Shown here: positions 8,092-16,911 of the stretch, one piece after another
Layout: each line of letters opens with the position of its first letter
Numbering within the stretch: the first letter of the stretch is position 1
Assembly (NCBI RefSeq): GCF_900590755.1
Contig: NZ_UUOC01000053.1
Span: forward strand, 186,001 to 250,000
DNA length: 64,000 nucleotides
Direction: 5' to 3'
From: Pseudomonas viridiflava
Lineage (GTDB): Bacteria > Pseudomonadota > Gammaproteobacteria > Pseudomonadales > Pseudomonadaceae
Notes under the pieces: model-generated
Told to the model about the DNA's origin: nothing
What the model saw: the letters and a program-made list of their open reading frames with translations, nothing else
Databases searched by the model: none
Position numbers and translations under genes: made by a program

Positions 8092-9594
8092 TTACGCTTG
8101 CGGGCGCATGTGGGGGAAGAGGATAACGTCGCGGATCGACGGCGCGTTGGTCAGCAGCATCACCAGACGGTCGATACCGATACCTTCACCCGCTGTCGGC
8201 GGCATGCCGTATTCCAGGGCGCGCACGAAGTCGGCGTCGTAATGCATGGCTTCATCGTCGCCCGCATCCTTGTCCGCCACCTGAGCCATGAAGCGCTCAG
8301 CCTGGTCTTCCGCGTCGTTCAACTCGGAGTAGGCGTTGGCGATTTCACGACCACCGATGAACAGCTCGAAACGGTCAGTGACGTTCGGGTTGTCGTCGTT
8401 GCGGCGCGCCAGCGGAGACACTTCGAACGGGTACTGAGTGATGAAGTGCGGCTGTTCCAGCTTGTGCTCGACCAGCTCTTCGAAAATCATCACCTGCAAC
8501 TTGCCCAGACCTTCGAAGCCCAGCACCTTGGCGCCAGCTTTCTTGGCGATGGCGCGAGCCTTGTCGATGTCTTGCAGATCGTCAGCGGTCAGATCCGGGT
8601 TGTACTTGAGGATCGAATCGAACACCGACAGACGCACGAACGGTTCGCCAAAGTGGAACACCTTGTCGCCGTAAGGGACGTCGGTGCTGCCCAGCACCAG
8701 TTGAGCCAGTTCGCGGAACAACTCTTCGGTGAGGTCCATGTTGTCTTCGTAGTCCGCATACGCCTGATAGAACTCAAGCATGGTGAACTCCGGGTTGTGA
8801 CGAGTCGAAACACCTTCGTTACGGAAGTTGCGGTTGATCTCGAACACCTTTTCAAAGCCGCCCACAACCAGACGCTTGAGGTACAGCTCAGGCGCGATAC
8901 GCAGGAACATTTCCATGTCCAGCGCGTTGTGGTGAGTTTCGAATGGCTTGGCCGCAGCGCCGCCAGGAATGGTCTGCAGCATTGGCGTCTCGACTTCCAG
9001 GAAGTCGCGCTTCATCAGGAAGCTGCGGATGTGAGCGATGACTTGAGAGCGCACACGAAAGGTATCGCGCACTTCTTCGTTGACGATCAGGTCAACGTAG
9101 CGCTGACGATAGCGTTGCTCGGTGTCGGTCAAGCCGTGGTGTTTGTCAGGCAGCGGACGCAGGGATTTGGTCAGCAGACGCACGTTGGTCATTTCAACGT
9201 ACAGGTCGCCTTTACCGGAACGCGCCAGAGTACCTTCGGCGGCAATGATGTCACCCAGGTCCCAGGTCTTGACCGCAGCCAGCGTTTCTTCGGACAGGGT
9301 CTTGCGATTGACATAGACCTGGATACGCCCGGTCATGTCCTGAATCACCATGAACGAACCGCGGTTGAGCATGAGACGACCGGCAACCTTGACCGGGATC
9401 GCCGCTTCAGCCAGCTCTTCCTTGGTCTTGTCCGCGTACTGCTTCTGCAGGTCGTTGCAGTAGCTGTCGCGGCGGAAGTCGTTGGGGAAGGCCTGACCCT
9501 TGGCGCGCTCGGCAGCAAGCTTTTCCTTGCGCAGGGCGATCAGGGTGTTTTCTTCCTGTTGCAGGGCTTGCGGGTCGAGTTGTTGGTCGCTCAT
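8092..9594 (-). CDS. lysS: Lysyl-tRNA synthetase, class II
   Basis: Charges tRNA-Lys with lysine using ATP in the cytosol. 500 aa, full length. The N-terminal OB-fold anticodon-binding domain (about 60-160) is followed by the class II catalytic core with motif 2 (RNFRNEGVSTRHNPEFTMLE) and motif 3 (GIGIDRLVMLL), ending FPHMRP. The ATG at 9594 (MSDQQLDPQALQQ) is preferred over one at 9639 inside the prfB-lysS gap. It lies 73 bp downstream of prfB, the same pair order as in E. coli and P. aeruginosa. Confidence 0.98.
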   Translation of the reverse strand: MSDQQLDPQALQQEENTLIALRKEKLAAERAKGQAFPNDFRRDSYCNDLQKQYADKTKEELAEAAIPVKVAGRLMLNRGSFMVIQDMTGRIQVYVNRKTLSEETLAAVKTWDLGDIIAAEGTLARSGKGDLYVEMTNVRLLTKSLRPLPDKHHGLTDTEQRYRQRYVDLIVNEEVRDTFRVRSQVIAHIRSFLMKRDFLEVETPMLQTIPGGAAAKPFETHHNALDMEMFLRIAPELYLKRLVVGGFEKVFEINRNFRNEGVSTRHNPEFTMLEFYQAYADYEDNMDLTEELFRELAQLVLGSTDVPYGDKVFHFGEPFVRLSVFDSILKYNPDLTADDLQDIDKARAIAKKAGAKVLGFEGLGKLQVMIFEELVEHKLEQPHFITQYPFEVSPLARRNDDNPNVTDRFELFIGGREIANAYSELNDAEDQAERFMAQVADKDAGDDEAMHYDADFVRALEYGMPPTAGEGIGIDRLVMLLTNAPSIRDVILFPHMRPQA

Positions 9595-9667
9595 GTCTTT
9601 AGATATTCCATCACAGGTTCGTTGCCCCCGCGTGTGCACGGGGGTCTTGAAGATCGGGGCTAACGGG

Positions 9668-10763
9668 TTACAGCCCTTGTTTGAGGCTCGCGATCAGGTA
9701 TTCGTCGATATCGCCGTCCAGCACCTTGTCGCAATCGCTGCGCTCGATGTTGGTCCGCAAATCCTTGATCCGCGAAGCATCCAGCACATACGAGCGGATC
9801 TGGTGACCCCAGCCGATATCGGACTTGGTGTCTTCCAGCGCCTGGGAAGCGGCGTTGCGCTTCTGCACTTCCTGCTCGTACAAGCGCGCCCGCAGCATCT
9901 TCATTGCGGTGTCTTTGTTGGCGTGCTGGGAACGTTCGTTCTGGCAGCTGACCACGGTGTTGGTCGGTACGTGAGTGATACGTACGGCCGAATCAGTGGT
10001 GTTTACGTGCTGACCACCGGCACCCGAGGAGCGGTAAGTGTCGATGCGCAGGTCCGACGGGTTGATGTCGATTTCGATGTTGTCGTCGATTTCCGGAGAA
10101 ACGAAGACCGCCGAGAACGAGGTGTGGCGACGGTTACCGGAGTCGAACGGACTCTTGCGCACCAGGCGGTGAACGCCGATTTCAGTACGCAGCCAGCCAA
10201 AGGCGTATTCGCCCTTGATGTGCACGGTAGCGCCTTTGATACCGGCAACTTCACCGGCGGACAGCTCCATGATCGTTGCATCGAAGCCGCGTTTGTCAGC
10301 CCAGCGCAGGTACATGCGCAGCAGGATGTTGGCCCAGTCCTGAGCCTCGGTGCCGCCGGAACCGGCCTGGATGTCCAGGTAGGCGTTGTTAGGGTCCATC
10401 TCGCCACTGAACATGCGGCGGAATTCCAGCTTCTCCAGCGAAGCGCGCAGGCGCTCGACTTCAGCGGCAACGTCATCGACGGCGGCCTGGTCTTCTTCTT
10501 CGGCGGACATCAGCAGCAGGTCTTTGGCATCGACCAGCCCGGAGGACATTTCATCCAGGGTTTCGACGATCTGTGCCAGCAGGGAGCGCTCGCGTCCCAG
10601 TTCCTGGGCGTAGCTTGGGTTGTTCCAGACGTTTGGATCTTCGAGCTCGCGGTTAACTTCGGTCAGACGATCATGTTTGTGATCGTAGTCAAAGATACCC
10701 CCGAATGGTTTCGGAGCGCTCGGACAGGTCCTTGATGCTGTTTAGGATCGGGTTGATTTCCAT
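9668..10763 (-). CDS. prfB: Peptide chain release factor 2, with programmed +1 frameshift
   Basis: Recognises UGA and UAA stop codons and releases the nascent chain. Translation starts at the ATG at 10763 (MEINPILNSIKDLSERSE), reads 24 codons, meets an in-frame TGA at 10689-10691 within CTTTGAC (10688-10694) and must shift +1 to continue DYDHKHDRLTEV. An internal Shine-Dalgarno-like GGGGG lies at 10698-10702, as required for the shift. The product is 364 aa, with the GGQ peptidyl-hydrolysis motif (SSGAGGQHVNTTDSAV) near residue 250. RF2 level controls its own frameshift. Confidence 0.97.
10688..10694 (-). promoter_or_regulatory. prfB programmed +1 frameshift site
   Basis: Reverse-strand CTT TGA C, where the ribosome on CTT slips +1 at the slowly read TGA. 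It is preceded at the usual short distance by the stimulatory GGGGG (10698-10702). This is the canonical autoregulatory arrangement of bacterial prfB. Confidence 0.96.
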
Positions 10764-10802
10764 GGTGGGCAGCACTCGCAGGCGAAATTTTCAAAGCCGA
10801 CG

Positions 10803-10808
10803 AGTATA
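10803..10808 (-). promoter_or_regulatory. Possible -10 element for prfB-lysS
   Basis: Reverse-strand TATACT lies 40 nt before the prfB start codon. The -35 side (CTGCCT at 18 nt) is poor, so this is only a candidate. Confidence 0.35.
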
Positions 10809-10923
10809 CCCGAGTAGGCGCGATGAAGGCAGTCCGTTGGGCAGGGATTGGTTGGGTATTGAGATAGGTACCTGTAGGCCTCCTTCTGAGTACATATCCA
10901 TTTCTTCGGTAACGGCTACTTAG

Positions 10924-11665
10924 GGTTGCGCTTTTACAGCGCCTCACTTTTGAAAAGCCCAAAAGTAAGCAAAAGGCTCTTGCCCCACCACTCGGTCCCT
11001 CGCCTAGGCTCGGCATAACCGTAATCCGACATTGATTCGGCGGGCCGCCGCGAAGGGCCATCCCTGGCCCAGCGCGGCTAAACCGGCATCCATGCCGGTT
11101 TGCACCGCCGAATCAATATCGAATTCCGGCCAGCGTGGTTTGACGGGGCGCTTAAGATCAAAAGCTCGCGAGGCGGCCTGACAGCCGTCCTGTCTCCCTG
11201 TGCGCTTGCTTGCCGCGCTATCTCCGTTGTTTGTGCCATTGCATACGCGAGCGAGCTCGCTCACGGAACCAACGGCGTCCGCAATTATCTGTAGGAGCTG
11301 CCGAAGGCTGCGAAGGCGGCTACCGATTCGCAGCCTTCGGCAGCTCCTACAATTAATCCGCGCAACGCCAACCATCCCCGCCCTTGATCTTGATCTGCTG
11401 TTGATCTGGCTTTTGATCTTAAGCGCCCCGTTAAACCACGCTGGCCGGAATTCGATATTGAGGCGGCGGGTGAACCGGCATGGATGCCGGTTTAGCCGCG
11501 CTGGGCCAGGGATGGCCCTTCGCGGCGGCCCGCCGAATCAATGTCGAATTACGGGCATGCCGAGCACCAGCGAGGGACCGAGTGGTGGGGCAAGAGCGTT
11601 TTGCTTACTTTTGACTGGGCCGGCATTCCGGCTCTATCAAAAGTGAGGCGCCGTAAGGGCGCAAC
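10924..11665. repeat. Very long imperfect inverted repeat (arms about 240 bp) filling the prfB-wspR gap
   Basis: The gene-free stretch 10764-11789 is mostly this element. The left arm 10924-11165 reappears inverted as 11409-11665 with high identity, for example the shared block from CTCTTGCCCCACCACTCGGT through ATTGATTCGGCGGGCCGCCG to GGGGCGCTTAAGATCAAAAG. The right arm carries an insertion of about 20 nt near 11615-11636. The 243-nt centre contains a family A REP pair. Short open frames inside the arms (for example 10978-11061 reverse and 11541-11646 forward) look like by-products of the repeat. A single-stranded copy would fold into one giant hairpin. Origin and role unknown. Confidence 0.85.
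11290..11351. repeat. REP-type inverted repeat, family A (copy 2), at the apex of the long inverted repeat
   Basis: TGTAGGAGCTGCCGAAGGCTGCG and its complement are separated by only about 16 nt. It sits at the centre of the 742-bp inverted repeat, so the whole structure is palindromic at two scales. Confidence 0.9.
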
Positions 11666-11789
11666 CATAATTCCAGCACACCCAGATAGTGGATATGCCC
11701 CCAGTCCAGTTCAGGAAAGCGTATAGCCCAATCGTCGGAATGCCGCCCAGACCAAGCACCGCTCCCACAGGGATTTGCATCTACCCCGA

Positions 11790-12794
11790 CTACCCCACCG
11801 AAACCTGATTCCGCCCATTATGCTTGGCCGCATACAGCCCCTTATCCGCGTCCTGGATCAACTGACGGCTATTGCTACCCACTTCAGGCGTCACAGTCGA
11901 GATACCAATGCTCACCGTCAGGCTTGAACCCGGTGCTGGTGCCATGTGCGGGATATTCATGCCGGCCACGGTCATACGCAGTTTCTCCGCCAGCAGACGC
12001 GCACCACCCGGCGAGGTGTTGGGCAGCACCAGCGCGAACTCTTCGCCGCCGTAACGCGCAGGCAGATCGGACGGCCGAGCACAGCTGGCCCGGATGGCCT
12101 TGGCCACCTGACGCAACGCTTCGTCACCCTCCAGATGGCCGAAGTTGTCGTTGTAGGCTTTGAAATAGTCCACGTCGATCATCATCAGCGACAGCTGCGT
12201 CTGATCACGAGTCGCACGGCGCCATTCCAGTTCCAGGTACTCATCGAAGTGACGACGGTTGGACAAGCCCGTCAGACCATCAGAGTTCATCAAGCGTTGC
12301 AGCACCAGATTGGTGTCGAGCAATTGCTGCTGGCTGACACGCAAGGCGCGGTAGGCTTCGTCACGCTGCAACAGAGTCATGTAAGAACGCGAGTGATAGC
12401 GGATGCGCGCCACCAGCTCGATGGTGTCCGGCAGCTTGACCAGATAGTCGTTGGCGCCAGCCGAGAAGGCGGCGCTTTTGATCAGCGCGTCTTCCTTGGT
12501 CGACAGCACGATGATCGGTATGTCCTTGGTCAGCGGGTTGTTGCGGTATTCGCGCACCAGCGTCAGGCCGTCCAGGCCCGGCATGACCAGATCCTGCAGA
12601 ATTACGGTCGGCTTGATCTGAATCGCCTGGGCAATGGCCTGATGCGGGTCGGCGCAAAAATGGAAGTCGATGTTGTCTTCATTGGCCAGACCGCGCCGTA
12701 CCGCTTCGCCGATCATGGCCTGATCGTCTACCAGCAGCACCATGGCTGCGTTTTCGTCCGTGGCCTGAAGCTCGTCCAGCTGCAAGTCATTCAT
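11790..12794 (-). CDS. wspR: Diguanylate cyclase response regulator WspR
   Basis: Output of the Wsp surface-sensing system: makes c-di-GMP when phosphorylated by WspE. 334 aa. N-terminal receiver domain (about 17-135) with phospho-acceptor Asp68 (VILQDLVMPG), a helical linker, then a GGDEF domain with GGEEF at 249-253 and an inhibitory I-site R240-P-S-D243 five residues upstream, so product inhibition is expected. The ATG at 12794 has AGGAG 7 nt upstream; an in-frame GTG at 12812 is less likely. It lies 48 bp after wspF, the last gene of the cluster. Confidence 0.97.
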   Translation of the reverse strand: MNDLQLDELQATDENAAMVLLVDDQAMIGEAVRRGLANEDNIDFHFCADPHQAIAQAIQIKPTVILQDLVMPGLDGLTLVREYRNNPLTKDIPIIVLSTKEDALIKSAAFSAGANDYLVKLPDTIELVARIRYHSRSYMTLLQRDEAYRALRVSQQQLLDTNLVLQRLMNSDGLTGLSNRRHFDEYLELEWRRATRDQTQLSLMMIDVDYFKAYNDNFGHLEGDEALRQVAKAIRASCARPSDLPARYGGEEFALVLPNTSPGGARLLAEKLRMTVAGMNIPHMAPAPGSSLTVSIGISTVTPEVGSNSRQLIQDADKGLYAAKHNGRNQVSVG

Positions 12795-12842
12795 CAATGG
12801 GCTCCTGGGCACCGGCAGGCGGTATATTCACCTGGATGTTGT

Positions 12843-13853
12843 TCATTGGGCGAATACCTCTTTCAAGCGCATCGCAATCGTGTTGAGCGGTCTGATTTCA
12901 ACAGCCGCATCAATCGCGGCGGCAGCCTTGGGCATACCGTAAACCGCACATGTCTGCTGATCCTGGGCGATGGTCAGCCAGCCTTGCTGGCGCATCAATT
13001 TGAGTCCTTGAGCACCATCACGCCCCATGCCGGTCAACAGCACACCAACGGCATCTCCGGCCCAGTAACGCGCCACGCTTTCGAAAAAGACATCGATCGA
13101 AGGGCGATAGATTTCGTTTACCGGCTCGGCCGTATAGGCCAGGGTGCCGTTTTTCAGCAGACGAATATGGTGATTCGTACCCGCCAGCAATACCGTTCCG
13201 GGTTGCGGCGGTTCGCCCTCTCGGGCCAGACGTACCGGTAAACCGGCCGCGCTGCTCAGCCATTCAGCCATCCCGGCGGCGAAGACCTGGTCCACGTGTT
13301 GCACCAGAACAATCGCAGCAGGGAAGTTAACCGGCAAATCTTTCAATAATTGTTCCAGTGCCGCTGGCCCGCCCGCCGAAGAGCCAATGGCGACCAGACC
13401 CTGGCGTTGTACTGCCGCGCGCACGGGGTTAGCAGCCGCCGGTTCCCGGGCACCGCGCTGGCCGATCAGCCAGCCGATATTCAGAATCTTGCGCAGTAAC
13501 GGCGCGGCGGCTTCCTTGGGGTTGGCGCCACCGATGGCCGGCGTGTCCACAACGTCCAGCGCACCATGCCCCATGGCCTCGAAGACCCGGTTCATGTTTT
13601 GCTGGCGGTCGACGGTGACAATAACGATGGCGCAAGGCGTCGCCGCCATGATCTGCCGCGTGGCTTCTACCCCGTCCATGACTGGCATGATCAGATCCAT
13701 GAGGATCAGGTCCGGGGTCTGCTCGGCGCATTTGCGAACCGCGTCGGCACCATTACCGGCGACCCACACCACCTCATGCACGGGCTCGAAGGCCAGGGCC
13801 CGGCGCAGTGCTTCGACAGCCATGGGCATGTCGTTGACGATCGCAATCTTCAT
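12843..13853 (-). CDS. wspF: CheB-like methylesterase WspF
   Basis: Cytosolic receptor-modification methylesterase that resets the WspA receptor; loss-of-function in other pseudomonads gives high c-di-GMP wrinkly colonies. 336 aa: receiver domain (1-120) with Asp53, then the methylesterase domain (about 150-335) with a Ser159-His186-Asp279 triad (GSSAGG, VQHVD, GMGRDG). All key residues are present, so the adaptation arm looks intact. Its ATG overlaps the wspE stop by 4 bp. Confidence 0.96.
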   Translation of the reverse strand: MKIAIVNDMPMAVEALRRALAFEPVHEVVWVAGNGADAVRKCAEQTPDLILMDLIMPVMDGVEATRQIMAATPCAIVIVTVDRQQNMNRVFEAMGHGALDVVDTPAIGGANPKEAAAPLLRKILNIGWLIGQRGAREPAAANPVRAAVQRQGLVAIGSSAGGPAALEQLLKDLPVNFPAAIVLVQHVDQVFAAGMAEWLSSAAGLPVRLAREGEPPQPGTVLLAGTNHHIRLLKNGTLAYTAEPVNEIYRPSIDVFFESVARYWAGDAVGVLLTGMGRDGAQGLKLMRQQGWLTIAQDQQTCAVYGMPKAAAAIDAAVEIRPLNTIAMRLKEVFAQ

Positions 13854-16225
13854 CCGTTTGCATCCCCAATCAACTCGGCAACGGCGTCGAGCAGCGCATC
13901 GTCGTGGAAGCTGGCCTTGGCCAGATAATAATCAGCACCGGCGTCCAGGCCGCGACGACGGTCCTCTTCGCGATCTTTATAGGAAACCACCATCACCGGC
14001 AGCGACTGCAGGCGGGTGTCCCGACGCAGCAGAGTAACCAATTCGATACCGTCCATGCGCGGCATATCGATGTCGGTGATGAGCAAATCGAAATCTTCGG
14101 CACGCAAGGCGTTCCAGCCATCCATACCGTCCACGGCGACGGCCACTTCGTAGCCGCGATTGATCAGCAATTTGCGCTGCAACTCGCGCACCGTCAATGA
14201 GTCGTCGACCACCAGTACGCGCTTGCGAGCCACGGCATCAACCTGACGATTGCGCCGGTCGATGCGCTCCAGGCGGCCGGTGTTGAGGAGCTTTTCAACG
14301 GACCTGAGCATGTCTTCGACATCGATGATCAGCACCGCTGAACCATCGTCGAGCAGCGCACCGGCTGAGATGTCCTGGACCTTGCCCAACCGGGGATCCA
14401 GTGGCAGCACCACCAGAGTGCGCTCGCCAATGAACCGCTCGACCGCCACCCCATACACCGCATCACGCTCACGAATCACCACGACCTTGAGCACGCCCTC
14501 GGTGTTCTGGTTGGCGGGACGTTGCAACAGCTGGCTGGCGGCGACCAGACCGACATGCCGACCTTCGTACCAGAAGTGCTGGCGACCTTCGAGCTGGACG
14601 ATGTCGTCGCTGTGCACATCGCTCATGCGCTCGATATGCGCCAGCGGGAAGGCGTAGGCTTCGCCGCCCACTTCGACCACCAGGCTGCGGACTACCGACA
14701 GGGTCAGCGGCACTTCCATGACAAAACGGCTGCCTTCACCGGTCTTCTGGTGCAACACCACCACGCCGCGCAACTGGCGGATCATATCGTGGACCGCGTC
14801 CAGGCCGACGCCCCGCCCGGAAATTTCGGTGACCTTCTCGCGCAGGCTGAAGCCCGGCAGAAACAGGAAGGTCAGCAGTTCCTCTTCACTCAACTGCGCG
14901 GCGGTATCGGCCGGAGACAGCTGGCGCTTGATGATGTTGGCGCGCAGCTTTTCCAGATCAACGCCGCCGCCATCGTCGATCAGTTCCACCACCAGTTGAC
15001 CGGCCTGATGCGAGGCTCTGAGTATGATCAACCCGTCGGCGGATTTGCCAGCGGCGAGGCGACGCTCGGGCATTTCGATACCGTGGTCCACCGCGTTGCG
15101 CAGCAAATGAGTCAGCGGGGCTTCGAGTTTTTCCAGTACGTCGCGATCGACCTGGGTTTTTTCGCCCTCGATCTCCAGCCGCACCTGCTTGCCCAGCTCA
15201 CGGCCAAGGTCACGAACCATGCGCGCCTGACCGCTGAGCACATCGGCGAACGGCCGCATGCGGCAGGCCAGCGCGGTGTCATACAGGGACTGGGCGCGCT
15301 GACTGGACATCCAGCCAAACTCGTCCAGCTCGGCTGTCTGATGAATCAGCATTTGCTGGGCTTCGGCCAGCAGGCGACGGGCTTCGTCCAGCGCCTTTTG
15401 CGCTTCCGGCTGCAGACCGGCTTCACCAAAAGTCGTCTCAAGATCATCCAAGGCGCGGCTGCTGCTGCCCTGAATGCGTTTGAGGCGCTGCATGTTGGCC
15501 AGATACGGCTTGATGCGCTGGCTCTCGACCAGGGATTTACTCGACAGATCCAGCAGGCTGTTCAGGCGCTCGGCAGTAACTCGCAACACTCGCTCGCCAC
15601 CTTCAGTCGCCCGGCGGTTCTGCCTGGGAGTCGAAGGTGCAGCGGCCTGCGCCGGGCTAGATGTTTCAACCTCTGGCGCGGCTTCGGCCAACGCAGCTTG
15701 AGCGACAAGTTCCTGAACCGAAAGCAGTGGCTCGGGGCCTGACGAAACGGGTTGGGTCAGCGCCATGGCACTGGCCAGCAAGGCGTCATCTGCCGAAGGC
15801 GTCGGCACGGCCGCACTACGCAAAGCCCCAGCGCCTTGGCTCAGCAAGGTATTCATGCGTTCGACGTAGCCGTCGATGTCCGCTTGCCCGATGTCGCTGA
15901 CACCCGGCGTCGCAATGCGCATCAGAAAGTCAGTGCCTTGCAGCAAGGCGTCGATATGCTCCGGCTGCAAGTACAGCCGCCCTTCCTGAGCGCTGACCAG
16001 GCAGTCTTCCATCACATGGGAAACGCTGACGCCAAAATCCACCCCGACAATCCGCGCCGCGCCCTTGAGCGAGTGCGCAGCACGCATGCAGGCTTCCAGG
16101 TACTCGGCCTGAGTCGGATCACGCTCCAGTGCCAGCAAGCCGCTGCTCAAGACCTGAGTCTGGGCTTCGGCCTCAAGCGTGAAGAGTTCGAACAACGAAG
16201 CGTCGCGCATTTGATCAGGGGTCAT
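13850..16225 (-). CDS. wspE: Hybrid CheA-type histidine kinase WspE
   Basis: Central kinase of the Wsp pathway, 791 aa, phosphorylating WspR and WspF. Order: Hpt domain with His51 in the AHSLKGAAR motif, a linker, dimerisation region, CheA-type ATPase with the N-box NAVDHGIEMPE (about 380-390) and the G-box GRGVGLDAVHD, a CheW-like regulatory domain, and a C-terminal receiver (about 670-788) starting RVLVVDDSLTVREL with an Asp in DLLITDIDMPRMDG. Overlaps wspD by 4 bp and wspF by 4 bp. Confidence 0.96.
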   Translation of the reverse strand: MTPDQMRDASLFELFTLEAEAQTQVLSSGLLALERDPTQAEYLEACMRAAHSLKGAARIVGVDFGVSVSHVMEDCLVSAQEGRLYLQPEHIDALLQGTDFLMRIATPGVSDIGQADIDGYVERMNTLLSQGAGALRSAAVPTPSADDALLASAMALTQPVSSGPEPLLSVQELVAQAALAEAAPEVETSSPAQAAAPSTPRQNRRATEGGERVLRVTAERLNSLLDLSSKSLVESQRIKPYLANMQRLKRIQGSSSRALDDLETTFGEAGLQPEAQKALDEARRLLAEAQQMLIHQTAELDEFGWMSSQRAQSLYDTALACRMRPFADVLSGQARMVRDLGRELGKQVRLEIEGEKTQVDRDVLEKLEAPLTHLLRNAVDHGIEMPERRLAAGKSADGLIILRASHQAGQLVVELIDDGGGVDLEKLRANIIKRQLSPADTAAQLSEEELLTFLFLPGFSLREKVTEISGRGVGLDAVHDMIRQLRGVVVLHQKTGEGSRFVMEVPLTLSVVRSLVVEVGGEAYAFPLAHIERMSDVHSDDIVQLEGRQHFWYEGRHVGLVAASQLLQRPANQNTEGVLKVVVIRERDAVYGVAVERFIGERTLVVLPLDPRLGKVQDISAGALLDDGSAVLIIDVEDMLRSVEKLLNTGRLERIDRRNRQVDAVARKRVLVVDDSLTVRELQRKLLINRGYEVAVAVDGMDGWNALRAEDFDLLITDIDMPRMDGIELVTLLRRDTRLQSLPVMVVSYKDREEDRRRGLDAGADYYLAKASFHDDALLDAVAELIGDANG

Positions 16226-16911
16226 GAAAGGCTCCGATTGATCGCCGACAGCAGTTGTTCTTCATCGAGCAGGCGCAGGCTGTAGTCTTTCCACTGCAAC
16301 ACACCGCGCGTGAACCGGGCGTTGGCATGGGTACCGGAAATGGACGCGGAGTCCAGCAACTGCTCGTCGATGGCGTGGATGCCGTGAACCTCATCCACCG
16401 GCACCACCACCGGCCCGCCCTGCGCCGCGACGATCAGCATGCGCGGCATGATGCGGCTAGATGGGGCCACGGCTGCCGTAGGATCAAGGCCCAGCAAATC
16501 AACCATCGACAGGCAGGCCACCAACGCGCCACGCACATTGGCCACGCCGAGCAATGCCCGGGAGCGCTGATGCGGCAGCGAATGGATGGTCTGCAACGGA
16601 GCGATTTCCACCAGACAGCGGGTCGGCAAGCCAAGCCACTCTTCACCCAGACGGAACACCAGAATCGAACGGGTGCTGACTTCGATCTGAGCATCGGCCC
16701 CTTGCAGGTAATCCTGATCATTGCGGGTCAGGGCGTAGCGGTCGAGCAGGCTCGTCGCAGCAGCCGAGTAAACCGGGCAATTGCGGCAATGAATATGTTC
16801 TTCGAGCAACGGGCACGAGCGGTCACCGTGGATGCCGATGCGGTTCCAGCAATCATCGATGGCTTGCGCGTCTTCGTGAACGAAGCTCGAATAGCTTTGA
16901 ATAGTGCTCAT
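16222..16911 (-). CDS. wspD: CheW-like coupling protein WspD, with N-terminal Cys motif
   Basis: Scaffold protein of 229 aa that links the WspA receptor to WspE. The C-terminal two thirds (about 70-225) are a CheW domain (LVFRLGEEWLGLPTRCLVEI, VANVRGALVACLSMVDLLGL). The N-terminal 50 residues carry C21, C33, C42 and C45 in the pattern DCWNRIG...SCP...HCRNCP, a recurrent module in some CheW-like proteins that could bind a metal or act as a redox switch (inference). Overlaps its neighbours wspC and wspE by 4 bp each. Confidence 0.95.
   Translation of the reverse strand: MSTIQSYSSFVHEDAQAIDDCWNRIGIHGDRSCPLLEEHIHCRNCPVYSAAATSLLDRYALTRNDQDYLQGADAQIEVSTRSILVFRLGEEWLGLPTRCLVEIAPLQTIHSLPHQRSRALLGVANVRGALVACLSMVDLLGLDPTAAVAPSSRIMPRMLIVAAQGGPVVVPVDEVHGIHAIDEQLLDSASISGTHANARFTRGVLQWKDYSLRLLDEEQLLSAINRSLS

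Noticed and set aside
8098..9663. 521-codon open frame antisense to lysS
   Set aside because: Shadow of lysS codon bias; His/Gln/Val-rich translation without family similarity.
10689..10691. In-frame stop in prfB as a pseudogene signal
   Set aside because: It is the programmed frameshift stop found in most bacterial prfB genes, with the stimulator in place.
10663..11061. Short open frames in the long inverted repeat (also 11004-11375 and 11200-11646)
   Set aside because: The translations mirror one another because the DNA is palindromic; no ribosome-binding sites or conserved domains.
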